A DNA stretch of 64,000 nucleotides, taken from Procambarus clarkii (Eukaryota; Arthropoda; Malacostraca; Decapoda; Cambaridae). Location of the stretch: positions 22,110,383-22,174,382 of the forward strand of contig NC_091220.1 of NCBI RefSeq assembly GCF_040958095.1, in the 5' to 3' direction. Numbering within the stretch: the first letter of the stretch is position 1; every line of letters starts with the position of its first letter. The notes beneath the pieces are model-generated. The model saw only the letters and a list, made by a program, of their open reading frames with translations, was not told the DNA's origin and did not search any database. Position numbers and translations under genes: made by a program. Of this stretch, positions 22,279-32,685 are shown piece by piece.

Positions 22279-22319
22279 TTACCAGAATACTGAGAGGAAT
22301 CATGGTGGAAGCTGGAGTA
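22195..22319. repeat. Perfect palindrome: 55-bp arms, 15-base loop
   Basis: Arms 22195-22249 and 22265-22319 are exact reverse complements. The loop is 22250-22264, and its sequence (TTCTTTATTATATTG) recurs just beyond the right arm at about 22327-22344. It lies about 65 bases before the P74 gene. It could be a recent fold-back duplication, an origin-like hairpin or an assembly artefact. Confidence 0.93.
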
Positions 22320-22386
22320 TTGGAGTATTTCTTTATTATATTGATCAATATTAAAAAAATAAATAAATACTCTTAACAATTTCATA

Positions 22387-24421
22387 ATGAAAACTGTTAC
22401 TGTCTCTGATATTGCAATTGCAACTTACATAGTACATCGTATATCACAACGAAAAACAATGGAGATTCTTCAACAAAGAAATGGAAGTAAGTATTTTAAA
22501 AATATTATCATTAAGAATATACCATGGAAAAATATTCCTCCCAATTTCCCCAAAGCTTTCTTAGATGAAAATCCTAACGACTTTGAAGTTAAATTCACAA
22601 CGCTAGGTTGTAACATGCTAAAATGTTATTATGATGTAAAAACTGCTTGTCAGCCCGGATCTGGATCAGCAATTTTAATAAACGAACGTGAATATGCCTG
22701 TAGTGAAGCATGTTATGCTGTTCATAATGAGGTCCTTGAATTTCTTCAAGAAAGATTTGGTAATGATTTAAAATCTATTCTAAACAATACAGAAACAGAC
22801 AATCATTATTTCTCGAAACCTATTCCCGTTGAAACTTGGTCGATTAATGTCAAGGAATCTAACGAAAATTATTGTTCTGAACAGTTGTCTGCCCTTAAAA
22901 CATTGGCTCTAAGACCTTCAAGTCGATGGAGTCCTTCTAATGAAAACGAATTACAATCTTATCAAAAGAACCCCATTGCCTATGCCAAGAATACAAATAC
23001 ATATCAACTGAGAAAAGCTGTTGCTGGCTTAATCGATGCGCCACCATTGACATGGAATATTCAGCAACAGAATATAAACTTTAACTCAATCTATTGTAAA
23101 TTCTTTCATAAATACTATGATAGCCAGTCAGATCAATGCCATAGTCATGTCCAACGCCAGATATTAGGTTTTATATTTGGCAATCAAGTTATCAACCAAT
23201 TAACCGATGGTGAATTAGTGGACTTACTTAATCCAACAGCAGGAATGAGTATGATTCTTATGGATAAATTGAACAAACAAAATTATATGGATGTTGACAA
23301 AGGTTATATTGAAACAGTTGTTCCACAGTCAATACTCGAAAAAGAACAATTTGTTGACGAAGCGGATATAGTAGTATCCTCCGAAAATGTATCATTTATT
23401 GAACAGTATACTACTACTACTACTAATTTCATAGATGTTATAATAACACGTTTAGAATCTGAGTTTTCCGATTTATTATCATTAATAAAAGATGAGGCTA
23501 TTACTATAACCGAAATTGAAGTTACAACTCGAGTGCCTAAGATAATTTCAAGATTGTTAAAATATTTTTCCGAAAACATTCTCCATGATGCTCTTCAAGA
23601 ATTATTATCTGTAATTATGGTAGAAGCTTCATCTCAACAAATGATTATTCAACTTTTGGCGATGATCATTCGATCATCTATGGTTGAAATGAGCATTCAA
23701 TTTTCAATACGGCTTTTATCCGTTTTATCTTCGTCTTTATCCCTTGTTTTATCTGTGGGATTAGTGTTGTTACCATTAGAATTATATTTATCAATAGGTA
23801 ATATTGGTGGGTACAATAATGAAATAACTCATGCTGCATTAGAAAACCTTCGCCATAAAATAATTAATCAATTGTTAGAACAAGATATAAACTTTGGACA
23901 ATATATTAAATTGGGGCCTCCACAGTCTATAACCACACCACAAATAACACCAGATATGATATATTTATCTGCCATAAATGAAACAATACGCATTTATCCC
24001 CCAATGTATAAACATAATTGGTATGGATGGAACTACCACAAATTCTTTAGAAGAGAACAAGATGATTTTAAGCCTGCTTAGTCAGTTTGATGTAAACAGC
24101 CTTGGTCAAGCAATTACTCACAAGATTAATTCTAAAACCTATGATAGAGATTCTAAAGTGATAGATATCAGTAATTATATCATTAATGAAGCTAAATATA
24201 AACATTATCCCATTCAAACTGCAGATTTGGAATTACAAGAAGTAGAAAATTTAATTTCAAATTCTAAAAGGGATATATTAATTTTATGTTTAGCTTTGAT
24301 ATTTTTAATTGTCAGTCTGTTCCTCTTTCTCTTCAAGAAGCAACTTTATTCTTTTTATACACTAGGCATAAGTAATTGTTTATATATATATTGGTCTCTT
24401 TCTACAGCTTGGTTAAATTAA
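22387..24421 (+). pseudogene. pif-0: PIF-0 / P74 per os infectivity factor (fossil)
   Basis: A homologue of P74, the envelope protein that anchors the PIF complex. The N-terminus starts with a short helix (TVSDIAIATYIVHRI) followed by the family signatures FTTLGCNMLKCYYD, ALRPSSRWSPSNENE, FNSIYCKFFHKYYD and RQILGFIFGNQVINQL. The central part has long hydrophobic helices (about residues 395-480) as in P74, and a hydrophobic C-terminal anchor is encoded near the end. Total length, about 675 codons, is usual for the family. It is broken about once near its far end and is otherwise well kept. Downstream of the PIF-5-like gene on the same strand. Confidence 0.82.
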
Positions 24422-24760
24422 AGATCCATAATAAATATTATATGAGTGTGTGTGTGTATGTGTGTATGTGTGTGCATCCGGTGGTATTCTGAGGCCCCAA
24501 AAATAACAACTTGGACCATTTTTATATAAAGAGCTTCACACCAACAGAGAGATCAGACAAGACTCAATTCGTCTCGTTGATAGAGCCGGTGCCTGTCTGG
24601 GTGTACATCTTTATGCTGGGTCCAGTCCCATTCCCTTTTTTAATTCTAACAACATTTAATAACCCAAAGGTTTTAATGAGTAAATGTCCTCCATTGTACA
24701 AGGTGAATACATGCTTGTCATATGTGGCAAAGACCTCGATCCCCTTCACATATTAAACAT
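24422..24760 (+). promoter_or_regulatory. Host-like promoter region: TATA 24523-24530, Inr ~24553
   Basis: TATATAAA (24523-24530) is followed about 30 bases later by an initiator-like GATCAGAC. A short (GT)n run lies upstream at 24444-24474. It would serve the Ser/Glu-rich frame beginning at 24761. A small minus-strand frame at 24564-24749 is possible but unsupported. Confidence 0.4.
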
Positions 24761-25110
24761 ATGGAACGTATGGATAGTTCTCTTCCCAAAATTAGCATGT
24801 CATTGTTCACTCTGAACAAAATCGACCCAGATAAGTTTCCCTTAACTCAATCTACCCCAGACCTTTCCCCCCCCCCCAAAAAAAAAAAACACCAACATCA
24901 AAAGACATCATCAGATGATAATGATCTTAACCCACCCTTCAAGAAAAGAAAGAAAAATGCCATCAGAAGTAGGTTTGGAATGGTGAATCGAGACGATGAA
25001 GATTCATCTGAAGATTCATCTGAAGATTCATCTGAAGATTCATCTGAAGATTCATCTGAAGATTCCTCCTCGGAATCCTCTGACGAGGGGTTCCTCTCAT
25101 TAATCAAGTA
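24761..25110 (+). CDS. Ser/Glu-Asp repeat protein, first exon, unknown
   Basis: A frame beginning MERMDSSLPKISMSLF has a basic middle (PPPKKKKHQHQK, PPFKKRKKN: likely nuclear localisation signals) and a run of about five SSED repeats from tandem GATTCATCTGAA units. It ends near GTAAGT at 25108, a good donor, so it is probably a first exon. Overall layout (basic NLS then acidic Ser-rich part) resembles a transcriptional regulator. No family recognised. It sits in a host-like, GC-richer patch with the C2H2 gene that follows. Confidence 0.4.
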
Positions 25111-25718
25111 AGTAATGACATTTCTCATAAATATTGGTGTTGGCGTTATGGTGTGTTAACTCAATGGCTCCCTGAAGTCCATTGGGCCAAATATTATATA
25201 CGAGTATCGGATAAAATAATACTCGCCGGAGCTTCGAGACCTGAGCTCTTCGTCGCTGGCCACTAGATTGTCCTCAAAGAATAAAAAGGATGTGATAGCT
25301 CCTTACTCCCTCAGTCTACCTCGTAGTTCACGCCCAGTGACAACATGTGTTTAAATCCTTGAAGAAATCCATTCAGTATAGTGAGTGAAGTCGTATTCTC
25401 GTCGTTCCTTCTTAAGGGTTATAGTATTAATTTGTTTTTTTTTGTTTTTTTTGTGTGTGTGTAATTTTTGTAATTTTTGTGATGAATAATTGTCTAAAAT
25501 TGAATTTTATGGAATGCCTAGGGATGTAAAAATTACAATGTAAAATTTACCAGCAATGAATATTGTTTCTCAATGATCATAGGGTTCTTTTTTTTTTTTG
25601 TTTTTTTTTATAGTTTGGATGTTTATAGACTAATTTAATAATGGTCTGATTGTAACAACCTTTATCCCTAAAAAAATTTCAGGACCCCAGTACTAAGCGG
25701 CTCATCAATCATCTGAAC
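25111..25718. other. Non-coding, intron or intergenic
   Basis: T-rich runs and no open frame of note. It could be the intron between the Ser/Glu-rich exon and the C2H2 gene (TTTTCAG at about 25677-25682 is an acceptor candidate), but the phases I tested did not give a long continuous frame. Confidence 0.4.
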
Positions 25719-26814
25719 ATGGCGCATGTTGGACCTGACACACAGCCCTCTTCCAACCCAGACCAGAAAATCCCACCACAAAGAAACTGTCCCTCAGGCA
25801 GTTGTCTAGAGGCTGGGTTTGTGCCCGGGGCAGTGACAATGGACAACAGCAACCATCTCAACATAACATTTCTCAGTCCCAACATAGTCAAGGGCACATC
25901 AAAGATGTCGCTGGTGGATGCCATGAAGGCATGGACGATGGGGCAATGGGCGAGACGAAGGGACACAAAGTGTGTGAATGTGGCACTGTGGGGGGGAGGC
26001 TCTCGTCTCCTGGCGATGCCCACATCAACACACTCTTCAGTGGTTAGATGAACAATCCCATCAACAGCAACAAAAAATACAGCAACCACATCAAAAAAAT
26101 AACATTTTGGGGAGTAGGGATGATGAAAGAGATGCAGATTCTGCCCAGACCACTAGTAATGGAAAGAAGGTTCGTTCTCCACGTTTCAGTGACTATTGTG
26201 AGGGTCAGTCAGCTCCATCCAACACTCAGGCTAATCCCAAGGTTGTAAGCATTGACTCGTCGTTTTACCCGTCACTGAAGTTGGCACCCCCCGGTTTAGC
26301 CTACTGCCCTCCTCATAACAATGATAATGCAATGACAGCAGATGGAAATGAGGTTGATGATGTACAACCGATCGATCTCTCCCTTAAATCTAAACCATCT
26401 GCATTGCCAAAACTAACCTCTGTACAGTCAGCTCCATCCAACACTCAGGCTAATCCCAAGGTTGTAAGCATTGACTCGTCGTTTTACCAGTTCCTGAAGT
26501 TGGCACCCCCCGGTTTAGCCTACTACCCTCCTCTTAACAATGATCATGCAATGAGAGCAGATGGAAATGAGGTTGATGATGACGAACACAGATTCATATG
26601 TGATATTTGCCAAAAAGTATATAAGCGAAAAGAAGCCTTAACAGAATACCGTCGACTACATACAGGGGAGAAGCCTATTGAATGTGACAAGTGTTTCAAG
26701 AGGTTCTCTTACAGGGGTTCCCATTATAGACATAAACAGAAACACTGTCCAGTTTTGCACTATTTTACTTTCTTCAAGTTCATCCAGGAGTTCTCGTCTA
26801 ATGCGACTCACTAG
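25719..26814 (+). pseudogene. C2H2 zinc-finger gene with CtBP-type motif and internal duplication
   Basis: The 3' part encodes two C2H2 fingers (FICDICQKVYKRKEALTEYRRLH and IECDKCFKRFSYRGSHYRHKQKH) joined by the TGEKP linker, so it is a DNA-binding protein. Upstream there are two 155-bp direct repeats (26206-26360 and 26425-26579) encoding SAPSNTQANPKVVSIDSSFY, and between them PIDLSLKSKP, which fits the PxDLS motif that binds the corepressor CtBP. The first third (25719-26050) is open in other frames with sensible peptides, so the frame of the fingers does not run from a clear start; decay or a missed splice is possible. More GC-rich than the virus-like genes, hence likely host. Confidence 0.55.
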
Positions 26815-26821
26815 TTCCATT

Positions 26822-27056
26822 TCATATGTGTTCTAACAGTGCATCTGACACAATGTTGTTTTTGTTATCACGCAGCAGCTTTAGTCCCATCATATGATTA
26901 ATTTCATATATTCTATCTCGTTTAATTCTTTCAGCATGTTGAGAACTTTGGTAGTTATAGGACGCTTCATTTTGTATTTTTTCCAGTCTATCAATACTTT
27001 TGCCATTCTGCAGGACCAAAGCTGGTACATGATAGTCTATCAGAGACCTTTATACG
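26822..27056 (-). mobile_element. LINE reverse-transcriptase 3' fragment
   Basis: On the minus strand the sequence reads GLIDYHVPALVLQNGKS then DRLEKIQNEASYNYQ. The pattern (slIDYg.paL......kLekiQNealR) is that of the C-terminal region of non-LTR retrotransposon ORF2 proteins of Jockey/RTE type. Only this tail is present; the 5' side runs into the assembly gap. It ends at a TGA near 26822 with no obvious poly(A). Confidence 0.5.
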
Positions 27057-27556
27057 NNNNNNNNNNNNNNNNNNNNNNNNNNNNNNNNNNNNNNNNNNNN
27101 NNNNNNNNNNNNNNNNNNNNNNNNNNNNNNNNNNNNNNNNNNNNNNNNNNNNNNNNNNNNNNNNNNNNNNNNNNNNNNNNNNNNNNNNNNNNNNNNNNNN
27201 NNNNNNNNNNNNNNNNNNNNNNNNNNNNNNNNNNNNNNNNNNNNNNNNNNNNNNNNNNNNNNNNNNNNNNNNNNNNNNNNNNNNNNNNNNNNNNNNNNNN
27301 NNNNNNNNNNNNNNNNNNNNNNNNNNNNNNNNNNNNNNNNNNNNNNNNNNNNNNNNNNNNNNNNNNNNNNNNNNNNNNNNNNNNNNNNNNNNNNNNNNNN
27401 NNNNNNNNNNNNNNNNNNNNNNNNNNNNNNNNNNNNNNNNNNNNNNNNNNNNNNNNNNNNNNNNNNNNNNNNNNNNNNNNNNNNNNNNNNNNNNNNNNNN
27501 NNNNNNNNNNNNNNNNNNNNNNNNNNNNNNNNNNNNNNNNNNNNNNNNNNNNNNNN
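27057..27556. other. Assembly gap (500 N)
   Basis: Exactly 500 undetermined bases, the usual size of a scaffold gap of unknown length. It separates host-like sequence and a LINE tail from the DNA polymerase gene, so the true distance and linkage across it are unknown. Confidence 0.98.
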
Positions 27557-29364
27557 TTAATATTGTAGCTATAATAAAATGTATAAAAATTTAGAAGACA
27601 ATGGAGAGGAACCAGATAGTTTTTTTTTTGAAAATTTTCTAGATTATTGTACTGTAGATGTGGATCTGGTCACTCAATTGAATGGGCACCTTAATACTAT
27701 TAGAATTACAATGGGTTTATCTCGTATGGGTGACCTTGACCCATACTATTGTCTTGGTGCCAGTTCTACAGCTATTGTGAGACGTTACCTTATAAATTTA
27801 CTTAATTCAATTTATACGGCTCCTATTGACGAACATCTAATTAATAAGGTAAACTGTTATTCACAATCTCAATGGGAAATAGGTCGTATTCTTCCACAAA
27901 ATCGATACGCTAGACATTCCATCGAACAAAAGGATCATTTGGATACAGGTAGAAAAACACTTACAAAGGCGCTGAAGTTCTTGAACCGAAAATTGGAGTA
28001 CATTTAGCTTCTAATACTCATTCAATATTTGTTTTTGATTTTTGTTCATTATATCCTAGTTTAATTATTGACTATAATTTAAATCGAGGGTTCGTGACTC
28101 GAATTTTACGTTGTCAACTCCCAGAAGTTGATGAAAATTTATTTCATATACTTATTATGGATGAAGATCCTTATTTTGCTTATGTTAGTGTTAAAGCCCA
28201 AGAAGGAAAACCATACACTCAATCACCATTACGTCAGATATGTGAAAAATTAGTAAATGAACGAGGTATTATGAAAAAATTAGGAATGACCACTCAAGCT
28301 AACGCTCTTAAGATTATGGTAAATTCTATTTATGGGGCAATGGCGGCCATTAAACTACTCGCAGATAAACTGGTCCCATGCATGGTTACTGGTTATGGTT
28401 GGTATCATCTTAATCGAGCTCAACATTTTTATACTAAAGATGAAAATGGAATTGGAGCGACAGTTTTATATGGCGACACTGATTCATTATTTCTGAAGGT
28501 ATCTCGTTCAGCAGGAACTGGAGATGAATTGGCTAATCGTTATAATACTAATCTCAGACAAGATATACCTTCTACATGTTATCTCAAACTAGCTTTCGAA
28601 AATGCATTTGGTGTTCTAGTGCTAATAAAAAAAAACATTATATGGCTATACAAGAAAGACAAGTTGGCAATAAATGTAAAATCAGTGGTTATAAAAAACG
28701 TATCAACCTTAGTAATCATCGTGACCCAACAAATTTATTGCAACATGTTCTTATGATTTTACGGGACAATGACCCAGCTCACATTTTTAAGAATATTAGA
28801 AATGAAGTAACACAATGGTTTAATCAAATAATAAATCAAAATGATGATGAGATCAACCACCAGCGCTTTTTGAGTACCATTAAAATTCGACCTCTTCATA
28901 TGTATAAATCAACTAGTTGCATTCATTATTGCTTGGGAACTAAAATTGAACAACTTCATCCAGGTACAATAACAGCAGAAGGTGGTACTCATATTTCATA
29001 CTATACAATGGTACTATTAGTACCAAGGGCTTTAACTTTACCCAAGGGTGTGTGTCTATGTCCAGCTATTACATATAGACCCCAAATACAAATAATTAAT
29101 CGTTTAATGGGATTAATTTCTGATATAGGCCAAACTGTTAATGCCCTTATTCAGACTGCTGATTCAGAAAATGCGTCTCAATATAGTATAGAAAAGTTAA
29201 GCTTGGATTATCAAAAAAATGAAAGATATCAGCTCTATGAAAAACATGTTGCACATGGTTATAGAGTTTGTAATCTGAGTGCCTGTAAGCTTTTGTTAAA
29301 TATTCCTTGCATTGAAATAACTTCAATATGGCCCTCATTTCATTACGAGTGTTTAGAAAATTAA
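27557..29364 (+). pseudogene. Family B DNA polymerase (viral fossil), 5' part in the gap
   Basis: The replicative polymerase of the virus-like element. Visible parts in order are the Exo III region (DYCTVDVDLVTQL), palm motif A (FDFCSLYPSLIIDY, about 28036-28076), the finger motif B (ALKIMVNSIYGAMA, about 28310) and palm motif C (LYGDTDSLFLK, about 28470). The thumb part follows to about 29364. The catalytic words are those of alpha-like family B polymerases of large DNA viruses. The exonuclease N-terminus lies in or beyond the gap. The remaining sequence has about three breaks. Confidence 0.82.
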
Positions 29365-29410
29365 AAAATTTTATATGTCGTCTTTGACTAGAAAACATAA
29401 ATGGTGGTAT

Positions 29411-29460
29411 ACTACTACTACTACTACTACTACTACTAATAATAATAATAATAATAATAA
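29411..29460. repeat. (TAC)n/(TAA)n microsatellite
   Basis: About nine TAC/CTA triplets followed by about eight TAA/AAT triplets directly after the polymerase gene. Confidence 0.9.
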
Positions 29461-29526
29461 GAAAAAAATTCTGAATGTAATTTTATTTTACGTACAACTT
29501 TTCATTATGATAAGACCAAAAGAAAA

Positions 29527-29886
29527 ATGTGGGTGACTCTAGATTCTGATTCTCAATGTCGAAAATTTAGCAATTTAAAAAATATATCACATTTTCTTTC
29601 TGGTAATGTAAGCAAACTGACACATTTGGTACCAACGATCTCAATGGTGAATAATAGCAATATTAATAATACAAACATTTTATTCACATTAAATTCTAAC
29701 TGTTTCGAAGAGATGTTAGCCTTTTTTATTTTTGTTTATAGTTTGGAGTGTGATATGTATGATATAATTATGGAAAATAAACAAAATAAGATAGATAATG
29801 ATGATGATCGGTGGTTAATTATATTACCATTTGTCGCCATAAGGCGAGACACATTGGCAGAAAATTCATATTATACATTTTATTAA
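29527..29886 (+). CDS. Unknown virus-like frame (119 aa)
   Basis: Open frame MWVTLDSDSQCRKF... with an Asn-rich middle and a hydrophobic helix (FEEMLAFFIFVYSLE, about residues 67-81). It ends at the edge of a (TA)n run, so it may be the 5' part of a gene cut by the Penelope-like insertion. No family recognised. Confidence 0.3.
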   Translation: MWVTLDSDSQCRKFSNLKNISHFLSGNVSKLTHLVPTISMVNNSNINNTNILFTLNSNCFEEMLAFFIFVYSLECDMYDIIMENKQNKIDNDDDRWLIILPFVAIRRDTLAENSYYTFY

Positions 29887-29887
29887 A

Positions 29888-29889
29888 AG

Positions 29890-29977
<88 letters not shown>
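29888..29977. repeat. (TA)n microsatellite, left flank of Penelope-like element
   Basis: About 45 TA repeats, running directly into the left 99-bp inverted repeat (starts 29975). Confidence 0.95.
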
Positions 29978-29981
<4 letters not shown>

Positions 29982-30065
29982 AAATATGACCGAAAAAGTA
30001 AGATTAATAATTCTAACACGAATTTTCTCAATCTTTCGTACATTACGCTTCACTGTTGGAGGTAA

Positions 30066-32111
30066 ATCAAAAAGATTATTCCACGACCAAGAGATGGCTT
30101 CCTGAACCTTGCAGGAATTAACCTCACTGAGGACCAAGTCACTCTCCTAAATCTGGGCATAAACTGTCATGTTATGTCCAGACCGAGTAAAATGGCCCGG
30201 AAAGTAGAGTTGGAAATTCTGTTGGACGACATATTCGACCTCGAGACACAAAAGAAGGTCACTACCAAAGATACCTTACAAGCAGAACTTATTGCAGAAG
30301 GAGGAAAGAATCGAGGCAACTACAGAAGCACCATACTGTCCCCCGAGCTTAAAGCGGCAGCTAAAAGCCTTCGTGAGAACAAGGAGATAGTTGTCAGGAG
30401 AGGTGACAAGTCGCCAATATATGTCATTCTTAAAAAAGACGAATATCTGGCGAAAATGAACATCATACTCTCTGACCAAACTAAGTTCCAAAGGGTAACG
30501 AAGGACACTACAGCCGAATTAAAAGCAAAGGTCAACAAATTGATCGAAACTGTGAACGCCAAGAAATCCGGACTCCACCTGCCAAAGATCATTGGGGAAT
30601 ATAAACCTGGATATGCGTATGGAAATGTCAAGACGCACAAGCCTGGAAACCCACTTCGGCCAATCATTAGCCAGATACCCACACCCACGTACAGACTGGC
30701 GAAGCGACTCAACGGCCTGCTGACTCCTTATGTTCCTTGCGCCTTCAGCCTGAAGTCTCCAAAGGAATTTGTGGACTTACTGCGGGGCACACGGGCCACA
30801 GGGATAAGAGCCTCGTTGGACGTAGAATCGCTGTTTACCAACGTACCTGTGGACGAGACAATCGGAATGATAGCCGACAGAGTGTATCGTGATCCAGCCT
30901 GTACTCCTCTTGACATGCCAGAAAGTATTCTGAGGAAACTACTCCAAGCTTGTACTAAAGAGGCACCCTTCTTGAGCCCGGATGGGCACATGTATAAGCA
31001 AGTAGATGGGGTCGCCATGGGTTCTCCCCTAGGTGTCCTGTTTGCAAACTTCTACATGGGTACCATCGAGCAAAAAGTCTTAGTCGACATGAACTTGAAA
31101 CCGGCCATATACTGCAGGTATGTTGACGACATTTTTACACAGGTACCTGATGTCAGACATCTGCAGGAGCTGAAGGAGGCATTTGAGCAGAGTTCCGTGC
31201 TGCGTTTCACTTACGAGACGGAAAAGGATGGGAAGCTGCCTTTTCTAGATGTAACAGTCATGGAAAAGGGCGGAGGTTTCCACACTGCAGTCTACACTAA
31301 GGAAACAAACATAGGAATGTGCCTAAATGCCAACAGCGACTGCCCCGACAGGTACAAGAGGAGTGTTGTTAACGCATACGTCGACCGTGCTCTCAGCCAC
31401 AGCTCAGAATGGAAGCAAGTCGACGAAGAACTCTGTAGGGTAAGGCAGGTTCTAGTCAATAACGGCTTCTCCAATGGTTTCATCGAAGACATCATAAGAA
31501 GGAAAGTGAAAAGCCATGCAACCTCTGAAGAGACAACTAACACAACACCTATACCCCCTATTAGACTATTTTACAGGAACTTCTTTTCCACAGCTCATAA
31601 AACGGAGGAAAGGGTCCTGAAAGATATTGTTAATAGAAACGTTATCCCTACAGACAAAAATCAGAGGATACAACTGACGATTTACTATAAAACCAGAAAA
31701 ACGGCCAGCCTACTCATGAGAAACTCTCCAGACACAAAACAGAACGCTTTAAAAGAGACTAACGTCGTCTATGCCTTCAAATGCCCACTTGGGGACTGTA
31801 AGCTCCAAAAAACCCAGTATATAGGCAAGACAACAACATCTCTTTCTAGGCGTTTAACGATGCATAAGCAACAGGGCTCCATTAAGGAACATATAATCTC
31901 TTCCCATAACCAAACCATCGCCAGAGAAATCCTAGTAAACAACACAGAAATCATCGATAGATACAGCGATAGCAGGCGGCTTGACGTTTGCGAGGCACTA
32001 CACATCAAGAAGTCAACACCAGCAATCAACAGCCAATTATTGCACAACTATATTCTACCCACCTCAAGACTCCGCTCCAATATAGAAGCATCAAGAAATA
32101 TGGACCAATAG
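30066..32111 (+). CDS. Penelope-like reverse transcriptase with GIY-YIG endonuclease
   Basis: The frame is open from 30066 (first ATG 30174) to 32111. It encodes the Penelope fingers and palm with LNLGINCHV upstream of the ATG, KTHKPGNPLRPIIS, SLDVESLFTNVPVDE (first catalytic Asp), DGVAMGSPLGVLFANFYM and the CRYVDDIFTQV catalytic box. The C-terminal GIY-YIG nuclease follows (TQYIGKTTTSLSRRLTMH with the conserved Arg), then a Cys-rich linker. The RT copies RNA primed by the nuclease nick in host DNA. In-frame homology starts before the first ATG, so the copy is probably slightly 5'-truncated; otherwise the frame is uninterrupted. Codon use is more GC-rich than the viral genes around it. Confidence 0.88.
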   Translation: MKKIIPRPRDGFLNLAGINLTEDQVTLLNLGINCHVMSRPSKMARKVELEILLDDIFDLETQKKVTTKDTLQAELIAEGGKNRGNYRSTILSPELKAAAKSLRENKEIVVRRGDKSPIYVILKKDEYLAKMNIILSDQTKFQRVTKDTTAELKAKVNKLIETVNAKKSGLHLPKIIGEYKPGYAYGNVKTHKPGNPLRPIISQIPTPTYRLAKRLNGLLTPYVPCAFSLKSPKEFVDLLRGTRATGIRASLDVESLFTNVPVDETIGMIADRVYRDPACTPLDMPESILRKLLQACTKEAPFLSPDGHMYKQVDGVAMGSPLGVLFANFYMGTIEQKVLVDMNLKPAIYCRYVDDIFTQVPDVRHLQELKEAFEQSSVLRFTYETEKDGKLPFLDVTVMEKGGGFHTAVYTKETNIGMCLNANSDCPDRYKRSVVNAYVDRALSHSSEWKQVDEELCRVRQVLVNNGFSNGFIEDIIRRKVKSHATSEETTNTTPIPPIRLFYRNFFSTAHKTEERVLKDIVNRNVIPTDKNQRIQLTIYYKTRKTASLLMRNSPDTKQNALKETNVVYAFKCPLGDCKLQKTQYIGKTTTSLSRRLTMHKQQGSIKEHIISSHNQTIAREILVNNTEIIDRYSDSRRLDVCEALHIKKSTPAINSQLLHNYILPTSRLRSNIEASRNMDQ

Positions 32112-32294
32112 GCTTTCTACAAACACTTCTATTCAATACCCATTGTTTTCTGTTCTGTCTTGTGTTGATACTTTTAATACCCTATTAATATCCCCTGTTC
32201 TGTCTTGTGTTAATGCCACATCATCCTTCCCACCTCACTCAAATGTAGATATAATATCAGAGAGACGTAAGTTCTAATCAGTTGTGTATTTGTG

Positions 32295-32350
32295 AAGTCT
32301 TTGAAAATGTAATAAGTTTTATGAAACGCGCCCGTGTCGCGTCAGACTAG
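32295..32350 (+). ncRNA. Candidate degenerate hammerhead ribozyme in Penelope 3' region
   Basis: AGTCT (about 32296-32300) could pair with AGACT at about 32344-32348 as stem I. GAAA is followed by CGCG-CCCGTGT-CGCG, a good stem III, and TC at the expected cleavage side. The box between is TTGAAAA instead of the CTGANGA consensus and stem II is weak. Hammerhead ribozymes are known in Penelope-like elements, so this is plausible but degenerate. Confidence 0.35.
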
Positions 32351-32509
32351 AAATAAAAATGAATTTTGGAGAAGTGATTTTTGATTTACCTCCAACAGTG
32401 AAGCGTAATGTACGAAAGATTGAGAAAATTCGTGTTAGAATTATTAATCTTACTTTTTCGGTCATATTTAATAATATATGTCTACAGGAAAGACTGCTAC
32501 CAAAATATA

Positions 32510-32609
<100 letters not shown>

Positions 32610-32685
32610 TATATTTTTTTTTTTTTTTTTAAAGTCAGTCAGTATATAATTAGGATATCAAAAGTTCATAACTCATTATATCATT

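Larger units (their letters stand above)
29975..32476 (+). mobile_element. Penelope-like retroelement bounded by 99-bp inverted repeats
   Basis: A Penelope-like element of the endonuclease-positive type. The copies at 29975-30073 and 32378-32476 are exact reverse complements of each other, 99 bp, and each is flanked on its outer side by (TA)n tracts (29888-29977 and about 32511-32604). Between them is one long frame (see the CDS). An inverted terminal copy of the 3' end is a known arrangement in this family (pLTR rearrangements). The exactness of the repeats implies a recent insertion. The downstream 3' region has a hammerhead-like fold candidate at 32295-32350. Confidence 0.8.

Noticed and set aside
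29811-30137. Ile/Tyr frames over (TA)n
   Set aside because: Microsatellite translation.
30174-32111. Telomerase or group II intron reverse transcriptase
   Set aside because: The C-terminal GIY-YIG nuclease and Penelope-type RT motifs identify a Penelope-like element.
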